Shown one piece after another: positions 30,542 through 42,635 of a stretch of DNA of 64,000 nucleotides (position 1 is its first letter; the number at the start of each line of letters is the position of its first letter). Where the stretch lies: contig CAMRHE010000067.1 in the NCBI GenBank assembly GCA_947044405.1, positions 4,231,501-4,295,500 of the forward strand, given 5' to 3'. The notes beneath the pieces are model-generated. The model was not told the DNA's origin and searched no databases. It saw nothing but the letters and a program-made list of their open reading frames with translations. This DNA is from Leptodactylus fallax (taxonomy: Eukaryota; Chordata; Amphibia; Anura; Leptodactylidae). Both the position numbers and the translations under genes were made by a program.

Positions 30542-31419
30542 AATATATATATATTCTAGTAAAAGTGGGGGGCTTGAACTTTTGTTTTGTTTTTTAATAT
30601 TTTTTTTAACTTTTTTTTTTTTTTTTTCTTCTTTTACTATTAACCCCTCCTAGGGGGCTTGAACCTGCAATCATCCCATAGACTGCAATACAACGATAGT
30701 TGCTCTGCTTTGGGTGGGGGGGGCTATAGGGACTGTAGCTATAGTATAGTAGCTATAGGTGGTTGGGACCAGCCCTGGGGACTGCAGGGGGATGGTCACA
30801 CTCAGCAATGCCTGCGGTCAGAGTCCGCTTTGATCACGGGCATTAACTACGGGTTGTGCTACTTTGGTGGGAAGGAGGGGGGGTGGGCCACACTGAACAA
30901 TGCCCATGATCATGGTAGAAACTGATCACGGGCGTTAACTCCAGGTCTCTGTGGAGACCCGGTACAGTAGCTATGGTAGCCGCTCTGCAGCAGAGCGGCC
31001 GCCTTCTTTAAGGGCCCGGCATCCGTTGTAATCGCACGGCAGATGGCGGGAAGGGGTTAAATTAGCTAGGGCTTATTTTTGGAGTAGGGCTTATATTTCA
31101 AGCCTACTCCAAAAAACCTGGAAAATCTATCTAGGGCTTATTTTTGGCGTAGGTCTTATTTTTGGAGAAACACGGTAGTACTGAGCTGAGCGTGAACTAT
31201 ATACATGCCGCAATGTACTATTATGGAGCAGGAAGGAGTTAAAGAGTTAAACATTGTATGTTTTGTGTTTTTTTTTTGTGGGGATTTTTTTTTCTTCCAC
31301 CCTACAGTGGCCCCAGCATATGTAGCATCAAACAATGATCTTTCGTATGTTTGGCCCTCACTAAGCTTTCTGAAAGATCAGCTTATCTGTCTTTAAAGCT
31401 TTAGATCTGCTTATAATAG

Positions 31420-31780
31420 TAATACATTTTATTTCTATAGCGCCAACATATTCCGCAGCACTGTACAATTTGTAGGGATCAAGTACAGTCAAAAAAGATA
31501 CAGTACAGAGAAATAGTCAATTAACACAAAGGAACTGAGGGCCCTGCTTGCAAGAGCTTACAATCTATGCGGTAGAGGGGGTGACACGACGTAGCAGGGG
31601 CGGCATCGGAGGTAGCATTGCTTATACAATGGTCAGACAATTCTGTAATAGAGGTTACTGTCATTACACATATATAAAGCTGTATGAGCCGTCACCAGTC
31701 GTGTTCTTTAACATGCAGATGGTGCTTGGACATATAAAGTTAGTCTGATATGGCATCATATCCTGGGAGGTAATGTGGGA
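31420..31780 (-). mobile_element. L2-like LINE 3' end, minus orientation
   Basis: The complement contains attgtaagctcttgcaagc, gggccctca, acaaattgtacagtgctgcg and gaatatgttggcgctat, the 3' tail typical of vertebrate L2-type LINEs and SINEs with L2 tails. The same sequence continues for over 300 bp in the opposite-strand copy at 38400-38788. Similarity beyond 31780 is uncertain. Confidence 0.75.
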
Positions 31781-32764
31781 GCGTGAACAGAGGAGGGTTT
31801 GTTTTAGGGATTCTAACTACGGAAGGGTTTACATTAGGAGTTGTAATAGGCCTGTCTGGAAAGATATGTCTTTATTTGCTCTTGAATCTGTAGAAATTGG
31901 GAGTTAATCTGATAGTCTGGGATAGAGCATTCCAGAGAAGTGGTGCAACTCGGGAGAAGTCTTGTATATGTGAGTGGGAGGTTCTGATAATGGAGGATGT
32001 TAGTCTTAGGTCACTGAGTGAATGGAGAGCACGGGTTGGGCGATAGGCATATGCAAATTTACAGCAACTAGTTACTGGGATGGGGCGCAGCCTTATCTAG
32101 TCATTACATCAAATCACACTCTGTGAGGCTGATGTATCAGGCTGATGTCGGACAGTGAAGGACAAGTCAATTACTCTGCACAGGGCATGATTTAGTAACT
32201 GTGAATAAATGGAGCTGCTCCCGCACCCCACCCTTGACCAGTTAGGGGCTGTCTACATGGCAGAAAATGAAGAGGAACTCTTCTTTATACATCAGTCATT
32301 AATGAACCTTATTCCAATGCCATTGACTTTCTGGGCCAATTGCATTGGAAACCTGTGGGGCTGGCTACGGAGAAGGGGTCTTATGTACAGTAAACACACA
32401 GGCAATTTATCAGTCCCTCTACCACAGTTTTCTGGCGTATAGGGGTGAAATTGTGGTACACATTTGGCGCAAAGGCCTTTCTTGTGCCAAATATGCGCCA
32501 CAACGCCCGTTCTGAGCCTTGGTCGCCACATTGTACAAATGTGCAGGGAGCGACATGGGAAGATAGTTTTCTGTCTTGAGCTATAGTGGAGTATTATAGC
32601 ATGAGTTATAATGGAAATTTCCAATCTGCTGCGCGGGCGTGCCCCTAATTTATGAAGATAATCAGTCATTCCTTGGGGGGCCTTTATTACAACTGGCAAC
32701 TTGAGTCAAAATAGGGAGAAGGAAAAGATTTGGTAAACGAACACTGTATATTACAAATTTCTTT

Positions 32765-33110
32765 TATTCCCCCCCCCCTTTCTTTGAAAATTAAGGGGCC
32801 CTGGGGGGGGAGGGGGCCCGGCCGCGGGAAGGAGGCCCGGGGGGGGGGGGGCCCGGCGCGGGGGGGGAAAACCCCTCCCCCCCGGGCAAAAAAAAAAAAA
32901 ACACCACCCCCCCCCCCCCCCCCCCAAAACCCCCCCCGGCCTAAAAAAAACAAAAAAAAAAAAAAAAAACAGGAATATTCCAAGGGAGAGGCATTACATT
33001 GATACCAGACGATAGCGGCGGGGGGGGGGAACGGCGAGGATCAGCGTGGTAAGACCCGCAGGCGGGGGGACAGCCAACGCGGTGGGGGGAAGACCCGAGC
33101 GCCCTCCACA
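32765..33110. other. Low-quality homopolymer-rich stretch (likely assembly artefact)
   Basis: Dense runs of G, C and A (cccccccccc, gggggggggggg, long A runs) in an order unlike any biological repeat in the window, with abrupt edges. Open frames here are only Pro/Gly/Lys shadows. It separates a normal region from the 3' part of the LINE at 33110-36013, so the true sequence and its length are unknown. Confidence 0.7.
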
Positions 33111-33771
33111 CCAGGGGGGCAGCGGCACGACAGTACGCCAGCGCGACCAGCTCATGCATGGGATGGGACTTCTTCTTCTGCATGGAGCTCACCACGGACA
33201 GTATCCCTGCACCCACCACCGCACTGGGCCAGTGGGCCCCCAGGACAGAGCGGCCCTTCTAATCAGCTTGTCAAGTTTATTTCTGTCCCTGGTTGATATA
33301 CGCTCCCCCAGCAGGCCACCCAAAGAAGATGGCTGATGCCACACCGAGTTGAAGAAAGTCAAGAAGTGCCCCCCGGATTCCAAAGGCTCTCAGCTTCCAA
33401 AGCAGGAGAGCCGCTGGGCCCCCTGTACAGGGCCCCATATGATCGCCCAGTCCAGCTTATTATTAAGGGCAAACCCAGGTACTTATAGGGTTCACAACCG
33501 AGCCCGTCCCCAGGATGTCCACTGGTTTAGGAGGGCCTGCCGCGGAAGCCACCACCATCCCTGGTCTCCCCGCGAACTCAGGTGGTCCGGGGCACCAGCC
33601 ACAAAATCCCGGTTCAGTTCTCTGTACTCCCTGTATCATCATCTGTGATGAGACCCACTATTGAGAGCGTCAGAATACTTGTAGGTAGCAGCTGGTGAGT
33701 TGCACCTAAAACGCAGTGTACAGTGTGAAGAGGAAAGGGGCGAGAACCGACCCTGAGGTGCCCCGAACAGA

Positions 33772-34239
33772 TCACTGTACCTGACACACAGTCTCGGGCC
33801 TCACGTATTGAGGTCGATTTGTGAGGTAGTCTAGGATCCAGTTGGAGAGGTGGTGGTCCACTCCAGCAAGGCCCAGCTTGTCCCTCAATAACCTGGGCTG
33901 TATGGTGTTAAAAGCACTGGAGAAGTCAAAGAACATTATTCTCACTGTGTTCCCTGGTTTCTCCAGGTGAGACAGAGCCCTGTGCAGAAGATGGATGATG
34001 GCATCATCTACCCCAATGCCCGGCCGATAAGCAAACTGGAGTGGGTCCATAGCGGGGCTCACTAGAGGGCGGAGATGTGTGAGAACCAATCTCTCCAAGA
34101 TCTTCATCAGGTGGGATGTCAGTGCTACAGGTCTGTAGTCGTTGAGGTCCATAGGGTGGGGTTTCTTTGGAACTGGTACCACACAAGAAGATTTCCATAA
34201 TTCAGGGACTATTTCCTGCCTCAGGCTCATATTATACAT
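33772..34239 (-). pseudogene. LINE reverse transcriptase fragment
   Basis: 155 codons covering RT motifs 1-4: YRPVALTSHLMKILERLVLT, then MDPLQFAYRPGIGVDDAIIH, then MFFDFSSAFNTIQP (motif A with its catalytic Asp). The YADD-type motif is not in this frame. Rex1/Babar-like by the LTSHLMK and HLLHRALSHLEKPG spacing. Confidence 0.9.
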
Positions 34240-35018
34240 ATATGTAATTATACCACACAGCTGGTCCCCACAAGTCTTAATTAGCCTTGCACTGATGTCA
34301 TCGGCCCTCCGGCTTTCCTCGCCTTGATCTTTTCATCTCCTTCCTCACCTGGGCCCGTGTGAAGGTCAGACTGTGGCCAGATAAAGATGGATTTCTGGAT
34401 TTACTGGTCTGTTGGGACGTGGCCGCATGGGGAGAAGTCATTGTGGTGGGGGAGCTGAAGGACATACTGGGGTGGGAGGAGCTGGTGTGTGATCAAATCT
34501 GTTGAAGAATAGGTTTAGTTCATTAAGCCAGTTAACATCTGCCTCAATCTGGCAGACAGACTGTTTATGACCCGAAATTGACTTAAGCCCCCCCAGACCC
34601 CCTTATGTCTTTCTTTCCATTTGCTTTTCCATTTTTTCTTTATAACTGGATTTTCCCTGCCTGATTTGATGCCTCAGCTCCTTTTGTACTTCCCTCAACC
34701 CCTCCTTACTCTTGTCCTAATGCCATCTTTTCTCCTTAAGTAGTGTTTTTATATCAGAGTTAATCCATGGTTTGTTATTAGGAGAAGCACCTCACCACTT
34801 TTGTGGGTACTGTGTTGTCCACACAAAAATTAATGTAGTCCGTTATGCAGTGTGTGAGTCCTTCTATATCTTCCCCATAAGAATCCTGCAGAACTTCCCA
34901 TGCGGTTGTGTCAAAACAATCCCTCAGAGCCTCATCACTCTCCTCGGACCATATCCTCACTGTGCGGGGACAGCTGGTTCTCTACGTACAAGTGGCTTGT
35001 ACACAGGTCGGAGATGTA

Positions 35019-35429
35019 CTAGGTTGTGATCCGACTCCCCAGGGGCGGTAGGGCTGATGAGTTGTATGCCTCCCTCACGTTGGCAAAGAACAAGTCCAGT
35101 GTTTTGTTGTCTCTTGTGTGGCAGGTTACATACTGTGTGAAACTGGGCAGTGTGGATGATGGAGAGGCATGGTTGAAATCACCCGACAGAAGAAAGAGGG
35201 CCTGGGGGTGCTGAGACTGTAACTGGCTCAGCGTGGCTTGTAGGACCTCGCAGGCAGCGTCAGCTTTCGCAGAGGGGGGGACATATGCAGCTATCACGAT
35301 GACATGTGATAGTTCCCTTGGTAGGTAGAAAGGTCTAATGCTCACAGCTAATAGTTCAATGTCCTTACAGCAAGTTTGATCCTTAATCACAATGTGCCTA
35401 GGATTACACCATCTATTATTCACAAACAT
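35019..35429 (-). pseudogene. LINE apurinic-type endonuclease fragment
   Basis: 136 codons including HVIVIAAYVPPSAKADAACE, ALFLLSGDFNHASPSS (the GDFN metal-site motif) and NKTLDLFFANVREAYNSSAL. The earlier part of the domain is in another frame at 35416-35718 (SIIMGNVRSLANKMDELTAL), showing a frameshift near 35420. Confidence 0.88.
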
Positions 35430-36016
35430 TGCCAGCCCCCTCCTCCTCTACCGCTCTCCCTTGTCCCTGCCCGAAGGAGTTTAAAACCATCCAAGGAGAC
35501 CAGAGGGTCAGGAGTAACTTCAATGAGCCAAGTCTCTGTAAGTAGCACATGCTGCACGCCCGAAACTCCTGATGCTGCCTGGTGAGCGCTGTTAGTTCAT
35601 CCATCTTGTTTGCAAGAGATCTCACATTGCCCATGATGATGGAGGGAACAGCTGGTTGGTAACGCCTCTTTAATCCTCTGAAGAGTTCCGCCGCACCCCT
35701 CACCCGCTTCTTCTCCAAATCTCACGGGGGATGTGTGACCAGATGGTAGCCCTCCTGCTTGCCTCTGAGCTGCAGAATTTCCTCTCTTGTACAGACAAAG
35801 GAATTGTCTGCATACACAAAAGATCCCATTTTCAAGCAGAACAAAGACAGATAAAAACAAAAAAAAAAAAAAAGTATCACAAGGGTCCAAGTCTTTGTGT
35901 GTGTTTCATAGTGCAAAGTCCTTAAGTAGAGAGGTACAAAACGAGTCATAGAAAGAAAAATAAGATAGAGAGTCTCAGAGCTGCTGTAGCTGGCAGCCAC
36001 TCCAGCGGCGCCATCT

Positions 36017-36046
36017 TGGAAAAAAAAAAAAAAAAAAAAAAAAAAA
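36017..36046 (+). repeat. Poly-A run
   Basis: About 28 consecutive A directly upstream of the LINE 5' end as read on the minus strand, where it is poly-T. Either an older insertion tail that served as target, or an artefact of the same kind as 32765-33110. Confidence 0.8.
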
Positions 36047-36243
36047 GCTTATTTTCCACAGCGCTTTACAGCAACATTGTCAACACTTCCAAGTAGGGTA
36101 CACAGTCTGAATTCCCTATCAAGTATGTCTTTGGAGCGCCATGCTGCTCTGGAACTCCCATTGCACTTGGGCCTCATTTGCATATTCAGAAAAACTGCTT
36201 TTTCAAGGAAATGATGGATGGTGCTCAGCATGATGTCCTATAC

Positions 36244-37370
36244 CGTGGTGGTGAACCTATGGCACCCGTGCCAGAGGGGGGAACTCAGATCCCTCTCTGT
36301 GGGCACATTGTAGCCCAACGACCAGCCACAGAAGGTCCTGCAGCACTAGGAAAGCCTCCAGGCCCCTTACCAATAGTAGCTTACCCAGGGGAGGTGATTT
36401 AAAAAGAAATTACAAATTTATACTCATCTCTCTTGGGCTTCCAATGGTTCCCAGCATCCTCTTCGGTGCTCTTAGGTCAAGTGTCCCAGCGGTCACTGTT
36501 GGGGCTTGTGATTAGGCCTCAGCAGTCACGTGAACACTGAGGCCCAATCACAGGCCCCAGCGGTGACCTCTGGCGTGCGTTGCCTCAGTCGCGAGGAGAA
36601 AAAGAAAGAAGAGGAGCCGGAGCGTGGATTCCTAAGAGAGGTGAAGTGAGTATGTGTTTGTTATTTTTAATCACCTCCCCTGGGCATGCACTTATTATAC
36701 TTTGGGGTCTGAGGAGACCCCAGAGTCTAATATTAGCACTGAAACAAACTGGATGGTGAAACAAATTTCCTGGTATTTGCATGAAGTGGCTTGAGAGGGG
36801 CTGTTGTACTGTGTGTGGGCCACTGTGGAACATATTGTACTGTGTGTGGGCCACTGTGGAACATATTGTACTGTGTGTGGGCCACTGTGGAGCATATTGT
36901 ACTGTGTGGGGGCCATTGAGGAACAGATTGTACTGTGTGGAGGCCACTGAAACACTGTGGTTTGTATCATTCAAAGCTCTGTAACACCCCATTCACATGA
37001 CTGTATTTTAGGGAGTCTGCAACCATCTGCAATTATGGATCCACAATTGCGAACAATTACAGACACATTCATTTCAATGGGTCCGTGCACACATCCTGTT
37101 TTTTGCAGTCTGCAGACGTTTCAGACCGCAAAAAAAAATAGCATATGTCATTATATGGGCAGCATTTGCGGACCACAAATATGGCTAGCCGTGTTAATGG
37201 GACCTTATTGTATGTTTCTTTTAAGACAAAAGATGTTAATGCATGAGTTGTTTTTTCTAAAATAAAACCTCAGTATTAAGGTTAAATTGCTGTATTGGAG
37301 CTTTGCGATAAATCAGTAGGTTTTGAGCTGCAGTTTGGGCACTCTGCCTCTAAAAGGTTCGACATCACTG
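36244..37370. mobile_element. hAT element, non-autonomous, with internal minisatellite
   Basis: Left end cgtggtggtgaacctatggc and right end ...aaaggttcgacatcactg are inverted (canonical CAGTGGTGGCGAACC, with one base lost at the left). Flanks tcctatac (36236-36243) and ccctatac (37371-37378) are an 8-bp duplication with one mismatch. Inside are 'gagggctctgagtgcc'-type left text, a minisatellite and a palindromic 'gcagtctgcagacg' segment. No transposase is visible. Confidence 0.8.
36797..36957 (+). repeat. Minisatellite, about 31-bp unit, five copies
   Basis: The unit begins ttgtactgtgtgtgggccac and continues tgtggaacata. Five imperfect units lie in tandem inside the hAT element. A similar minisatellite ('ggggccactatggggcataat') lies in the other hAT at 45540-46258. 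Confidence 0.85.
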
Positions 37371-37378
37371 CCCTATAC

Positions 37379-38395
37379 TGTTTACTGTGGTTGCTTTGAT
37401 TTTGAGTTTTCTGGTGACAGTACCACAACCCAGATGGAGGGAACCGGAGGATGGGAGTAGTAGGGGCGGATGATGTGCCACCTGTTAGGCCGAGCACACT
37501 CAACCAAGCCCCCAGCCCCGCTCCTGGGCTGGACACCACTGAGAGGGGTCTGCAGCACTACCTGATGGTGGTGGTAGTAGTTTCCCCCAGGGCGCTTCCA
37601 GTTGGAGAGGGGACCTCTCCTCTCTGAGCCGGTGTGATGGTGTTCGGAAGGGCCCTGATGTTATGGCATGCATGACTCAGGAAAGCAGTGGTTGCAGTTG
37701 AACAGGAAACAGCTTTATTCAGCAACTGGAACAGGTACAATGGGGGTAGTAGTACCACGATGTCCAATCCCCAGCCTTGGTTATAGGAGGGTACCCAGGG
37801 ATGTTACAGGCTGTATAGCAGACTTCTCCAACTACTCCTCCTCTCGTGCCAGTCTCAGATAAGGATGCTGTGGGTGGTAGTGCAGGGAGTCCTGACAGGG
37901 ATCTGATTACCTTCTAGTTAGGCCCGAATGATTTCCTCCTGTCAGTGTCCTCCACTGCTCCTCCTGGCATGGTGTCCAATGGTCCAGACAGCAATACCCC
38001 CTTCTCAGGGCTGTCTCTAGATGAGCCTGGGGCAATGTTCTCTCCTCCTAGGGGCTGTATGGGTAGCTGTTGAGGTCCAGAGCTGGGGTCCTCTCTGCAC
38101 AGTCCAGCATAGACTGCACAGGGTCGCTGCTACTACTGAACTGAGGCCTCAACAGACACCCAGAAGACGTAGGTCTCCTACAACCCTGCCCAGTGGCCTG
38201 TGATTGGCCAGGGCTGAACTAAGGGAAAGGTTTGAGCGAGAGAATAACAGGAAAGCTGCATAACAATGACATGTAACATAGACCACAGAGGACAGGACAT
38301 ACCAATACAACCCAGAGGCACAAAAGACAAACACGTAAAGCAGTAGCACTCTGGGATGCTGCAACAGGCTACCTTTAACTTTTATTTTTAATGAC
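37379..38395. other. Unassigned stretch between hAT and L2-like tail
   Basis: GC-richer than its surroundings, with phrases such as 'aacaggaaacagctttattc' and 'tggtggtggtagtagtttc'. No protein domain, terminal repeat or splice-supported frame was recognised. The style resembles the non-coding part of an old retroelement, but this is not supported by any defined end. Confidence 0.3.
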
Positions 38396-38399
38396 CCAT

Positions 38400-38788
38400 T
38401 TAACCCCTTCTTAATATCTGTTGTACATATGATGCCATATCAGACTAACTTTATAGGTCCAGGCACCATCTGCATGTTAAAGGACACGACTGGTGACTGC
38501 TCATACAGCTTTATATATGTGTAATGACAGTAACCTCTATTACAAAATTGTCTGACCATTGTATAAGCAATGTTACGTCTGTTGCCGCCCCTGCTACCTC
38601 TTGTGTCACCCCCTCTACCTCATAGATTGTAAGCTCTTGCGAGCAGGGCCCTCAGTCCCAGTGTGTGAATTGACTATTTCTTTGTAATGTATCTTTTTTG
38701 TCAGTACTTGAACCCTACAAATTGTACAGTGCTGCGGAATATGTTGGCGCTATATAAATAAAATGTATTATTATTATTATTACATATA
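38400..38788 (+). mobile_element. L2-like LINE 3' end with (TTA)n tail, plus orientation
   Basis: Contains atgccatatcagactaactt, tagattgtaagctcttgcga, acaaattgtacagtgctgcg and gaatatgttggcgctatata, and ends ataaataaaatgtattattatt. The complement of 31420-31780 aligns throughout. The Tc1 element begins immediately after the tail. Confidence 0.78.
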
Positions 38789-38815
38789 CAGTGGGGAAAA
38801 AAAGTATTTAGTCAG

Positions 38816-39690
38816 TGTGATGATTCCACTTAAATTTGTCTATAACTCAAAGATGTATTTTGATCTCTGGGTATCGTATCTCCCTCTTACTTCCATTTAC
38901 TCATAAGGTACGTAGCTGTAATCCTAGGTGTATGTTGTCAGTAGTGGAAACAATGTAACAATAGGGCTTTGTACTCATCCCAGAATGGCTCCATTGAATT
39001 CCTACATAACCCTGGGTGATCAAATATACATGCATTGTTCAGCCTGGGCTGTTGATCAGACCTGGTTGATAACATATAGAAGGCATTGTGTCATTCCACT
39101 TGGTCCCATCTCCTTACAAAGAATCTTGACTTGAGTGCGTTAATCAATCAGACTTGCCGTCGCCGTTGACCTCATTCTGGGTGGTGTAATCAAGGGTATA
39201 AAAGATGAGGTAAGAGGTCAGTGAGGCAGACTACCACTGAGAGAATACTATGATGAGACTACTGGTAGACTACTGTGAGACTACTACTGAGAGACTGTGA
39301 GGACCATGCAGGCTGGAATGCTGTGATGCTGCTGCTAGAAGTCTCCACTGGTTATCCCCACATGCCATGTGTGAGGGTTGGATTATAGAGCCACATCCAG
39401 GATATGTGTGGTAAAGTAATTATTTCACTTTTATTCCCTTTTATTTTATTGTACTGTATATTGTAACTAGTAACTGTTAATGCTTGCATATATCTGCATA
39501 TCTGTTCTGAACTGCATGTGTTAGATGTTAATACTGACCCATTTAGGGGTTAATAAATATACAAAATTTAGAAAGCTTGTCTTGTATTTATCTTGTGAAC
39601 ACAGCACTCACTGGCGGTGAGTGTGGTTTTTTATGAAAGAAGTCTCAGGTGTGGGCCAAAGCGGTGTTGGCGCACTGAGGATCTTTCACA
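38816..39690 (+). mobile_element. Solo LTR of an endogenous retrovirus-like element, 875 bp
   Basis: Starts TGTGATGATTCC and ends GGATCTTTCACA, flanked by the 5-bp duplication gtcag at 38811-38815 and 39691-39695. A TATA box (tataaaag) is near 39198 and a poly-A signal (aataaa) near 39552, so the LTR is in plus orientation. The downstream part is similar to the LTR at 42636-43960 (ggggttaataaatata, gcactcactgg.ggt, ending cttTCACA). No internal retroviral genes are present, which indicates LTR-LTR recombination. Confidence 0.9.
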
Positions 39691-40017
39691 GTCAGCCACC
39701 AATTGTGCAAGTTCTCCCACTTAAAAAGATGAGAGAGGCCTGTAATTGTCATCATTGGTAGACCTCAACTATGAGAGACAAAATGAGAAAACATATCTAG
39801 AAAATCGCATTGTCTGATTTTTAAAGAATTTATTTGCAAAATTTGGTGGTAAATAAGTATTTGGTCACCTACAAACAAGCAAGATTTCTGGCTCTCACAG
39901 ACCTGTAACTTCTTCTTTAAGAGGCTCCTCTGTCCTCCACTCATTACCTGTAGTAATGGCTCCTGTTTGACATTGTTATCAACCTCAACCTCAAACAGTC
40001 ACACTCCAAACTCCACT

Positions 40018-40740
40018 ATGGTGAAGACCAAAGAGCTGTGGAAGGACACCAGAAACAAAATTGTAGACCTGCACCAGGCTGGGAACACTGAATCTGCAAT
40101 AGGCAAGCAGCTTAGTGTGAAGAAATCAACTGTGGGAGCAATAATTAGAAAATGGAAGACATACAAGACCACTGATAATCTCCCTCGATCAGGGGCTCCA
40201 CGCAAGATCTCACCCCGTGGGGTCAAAATGATTACAAGAACGGTGAGCAAAAATCCCAGAACCAACGTAACAAAGGCTACCGTCAGTAACACACTACACC
40301 ACCAGGGACTCAGATCCTGCAGTGCCAGACGTGTCCCCCTGCTTAAGCCAGTACATATCCGGGCCCGTCTGAAGTTTGCTAGAGAGCTTTTGAATGTTCC
40401 AGAAGAGTATTGGGAGAATGTCATATGGTCAGATGAAACCAAAGTAGAACTGTTTGGTAGAAACACAACTTGTCATGTTTGGAGGAGAGTGAATGCTGAG
40501 TTGCATTCAAAGAACACCATACCTACGGTGAAGCATGGGGGTGGCACCATCATGCTTTGGGGCTCTTTGTCTGCAAAGGGACCAGGTCGACTGATCCGTG
40601 TAAATGAAAGAATGAATGGGGCCATGTATCGTGAGATTTTGAGTGCAAACCTCCTTCCATCAGCAAGGGCATTGAAGATGAAACGTGGCTGGGTCTTTCA
40701 GCATGACAATGATCCCAAGAACGAAGGAGTGGCTTTGTAA
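40018..40740 (+). pseudogene. Tc1-like transposase, frameshifted
   Basis: Starts [20 protein letters not shown], preceded by in-frame open sequence back to 39967. It has HTH regions, [16 protein letters not shown], the first Asp in [11 protein letters not shown] and the second in FQHDNDPKN. The [10 protein letters not shown] motif with the third acidic residue follows only in another frame (near 40775), so the reading frame is lost around 40715-40740. A stretch after KNPRTN also looks shorter than in active relatives (from memory, not measured). Confidence 0.9.
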
Positions 40741-41532
40741 GAAGAATTTCAAGGTCCTGGAGTGGCCTACCCAGTCTCCAGATCTCAACCCCATAGAAAA
40801 CCTTTGAAGGGAGTTGAAATTCCGTGTTGCCCAACGACAGCCCCAAAACATCACTGCTCTAGAGGAGATCTGCATGGAGGAATGGGCCAACATACCAGCA
40901 ACAGTGTGTGCCAACCTTTTGAAGACTTACAGAAAACGTTTGACCTCTGTCATTGCCAACAAAGGATATATAACAAAATATTAAGATGAACTTTTGTTAT
41001 TAAATAAATTCTTAAAAAATCAGACAATGTGATTTTCTGGATTTGTTTTCTCATTTTGTCTCTCATAGTTGAGGTCTACTTATGATGTCAATTACAGGCC
41101 TCACTCATCTTTTTAAGTGGGAGAACTTGCACAATTGGTGGCTGACTAAATACTTTTTTTTCCCCACTGTATGTAACAGATGTTGAGACTTTGATCATGG
41201 TACTCACTCAGCTCTTAGCCACTAGCTGCTGGTTTACAGCAAATGTAGTAAAATATTCTTCTTGTTACTGTGTATGAGCTGAGGTTTTCAATTTAATGGC
41301 TATTCCCTTACAACTGTGGGTGAGGTTTTTTTAAATCTCATTCGCGCGCTGAAGAAAAAAATCTACAGCAGAAATTAACCCTTTGTAATGCCTGCGCTCT
41401 GTGTTCTCTGTTATGGTGCCTTTCTTAGCAGACCTAGATTCGCTACTCCTGTGATCTGTTCCTGCTCTTTTCTCTTTGACTATTGTGTTTGCACCTGCTT
41501 GACTTCCTCCTGCCTATCCCTGTGTCTTAGGG

Positions 41533-41849
41533 GAGCAGCACACAACCGTGTTTCACCCGTTAAATATGGCCCGTGTGCTATCCAGTTGTACCAACTTGAA
41601 CTTCGTGCTAGGACCTGGACTCCGAGCATCCTAGTTATCTGTTATGCTAGGAGTCCCTGAATCCCAGCGACATACAGTCCCGTATCAATTACAGTATAGG
41701 GGGACAGTATGTCGCTAGGATGCAGCGACTCCTAGCATCATAGATAACTAGGATGCTAGGAATCCCGCTCCCAGCACGAAGTTCAAGCCTGTACATCTGG
41801 CTAGCACACGGGCCATGTTTCACAGGTGAAACACGGTTGTATGCTGCTG
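41533..41849. mobile_element. Palindromic MITE ('gtgtttcacc' family)
   Basis: Left gcacacaaccgtgtttcacc and right ggtgaaacacggttgtatgc are inverted. Pairing continues through 'ggcccgtgtgctatccag', 'aacttcgtgctagg' and 'catcctagttatct' to a centre near 41690. Nearly the whole element is one hairpin. The family also occupies 42391-44032. Confidence 0.82.
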
Positions 41850-42635
41850 CCATTAGATTTATATAGATACAATGTGGTACATTTATTAAGCTACTTGCGC
41901 CCCTTTTTTATAAAGTAAATTGCACCATCTTGTGGTCTTTTTCTGCCTTACTCTTTATTTATGATACAATTTGCTGGGGGGGGGGTTCCAGATGTTATTC
42001 TGCTCTTGCACTTTTGATTTTTTTTTTGTGGGGGGAAAGGAGGCATGGCCTAGGTGGAGAATCTTTTCACACTGCATTTATGACTTCAAGCTTTTTTTTT
42101 TTTTTTTTTAAAGGCACAAATGTACTTCAGTGAAAAAGCTTATCAGGTCAACCAGCATTAAAAAAAGGGCATTTACGCCTTTTTAGCAAAACTGGGCAAA
42201 ATGCACATAGTTAAAAAGGTGCATCTAAACTAACTAACATGTGCACAACATTTAACAAGTTGGTGCGTCTACATCATAAATGAGACACCACAGTAAAACT
42301 AGTCTAAATAAAAAAAAAAAAAAAAAAAAAAAGCACCTGCAAAAAATACAGCAAATGAAGGGGAAGATGATAAATAACCCTGTGTCTTAAGGCTGCATTC
42401 ACGCAGTGGAGTTTTACCCATGAAACTTGGTCCGTAGGTTCACCAGATTTACCAGCCTGAACATCATGTCAGGAGAGGGACTCCTAGCATCATAGTTATC
42501 TCCCAGTGACATATTGTCCTCTACTACAAATGGTACAAGACAGTAAGTCACTAGGAAGCCTGGACTCCTAGCAGCACATAACTATAATGCTAGGAGTCCA
42601 CCTCCCGGCTTAATGCTCAGGCCAGTAAATCCGGC

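Larger units (their letters stand above)
29220..31062. repeat. Large dispersed repeat hosting the Tc1 fragment
   Basis: Begins attaaccccttaatgacgc and ends gatggcgggaaggggttaaa, an inverted pair of ends. The left part is 'gtgacttttttcatattttccc...' and the right part has 'gggggcttgaacctgcaatc' and two gatcacgggc(a/g)ttaact phrases. It shares the 'ttaacccctt' end with 6525 and 54412. The Tc1 copy lies inside. Confidence 0.45.
33110..36013 (-). mobile_element. Rex1/Babar-type LINE, nearly full length, decayed
   Basis: On the minus strand it opens with CCAAGATGGCGCCGCTGGAG and passes through an endonuclease domain (GNVRSLANKMDELTAL; FLLSGDFNHASPSSTLPSF; NKTLDLFFANV) and a reverse transcriptase (DLNDYRPVALTSHLMKILER; DPLQFAYRPGIGVDDAIIHL; VRIMFFDFSSAFNTIQP). 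It ends with a C-terminal STRDRNKLDKLIRRAA. The frames are broken at several points, so it is inactive. The 3' end merges into the low-quality stretch. Confidence 0.88.
38789..41169 (+). mobile_element. Tc1/mariner element, both terminal repeats present, interrupted by a solo LTR
   Basis: Ends CAGTGGGGAAAAAAAGTATT and the complement of its right counterpart (aaatacttttttttccccac), each bounded by TA. Without the inserted LTR and its 5-bp duplication it is about 1.5 kb, normal for Tc1. The long terminal inverted repeats continue (ggctgac / gtcagcc, acaattggtg / caccaattgt, agtgggagaactt). The transposase at 40018-40740 is damaged. Confidence 0.93.

Noticed and set aside
32687..33002. Pro/Gly/Lys frames on both strands
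   Set aside because: Product of the homopolymer artefact, not a gene.
36797..36957. Possible CRISPR-like array (regular repeats)
   Set aside because: Units abut with no unique spacers. This is a minisatellite inside a hAT element of a vertebrate genome.
38816..38960. Reading the first 150 bp after the left Tc1 terminal repeat as Tc1 leader
   Set aside because: The GTCAG duplication and the resumption of the terminal repeat at 39691 show it is inserted LTR sequence.
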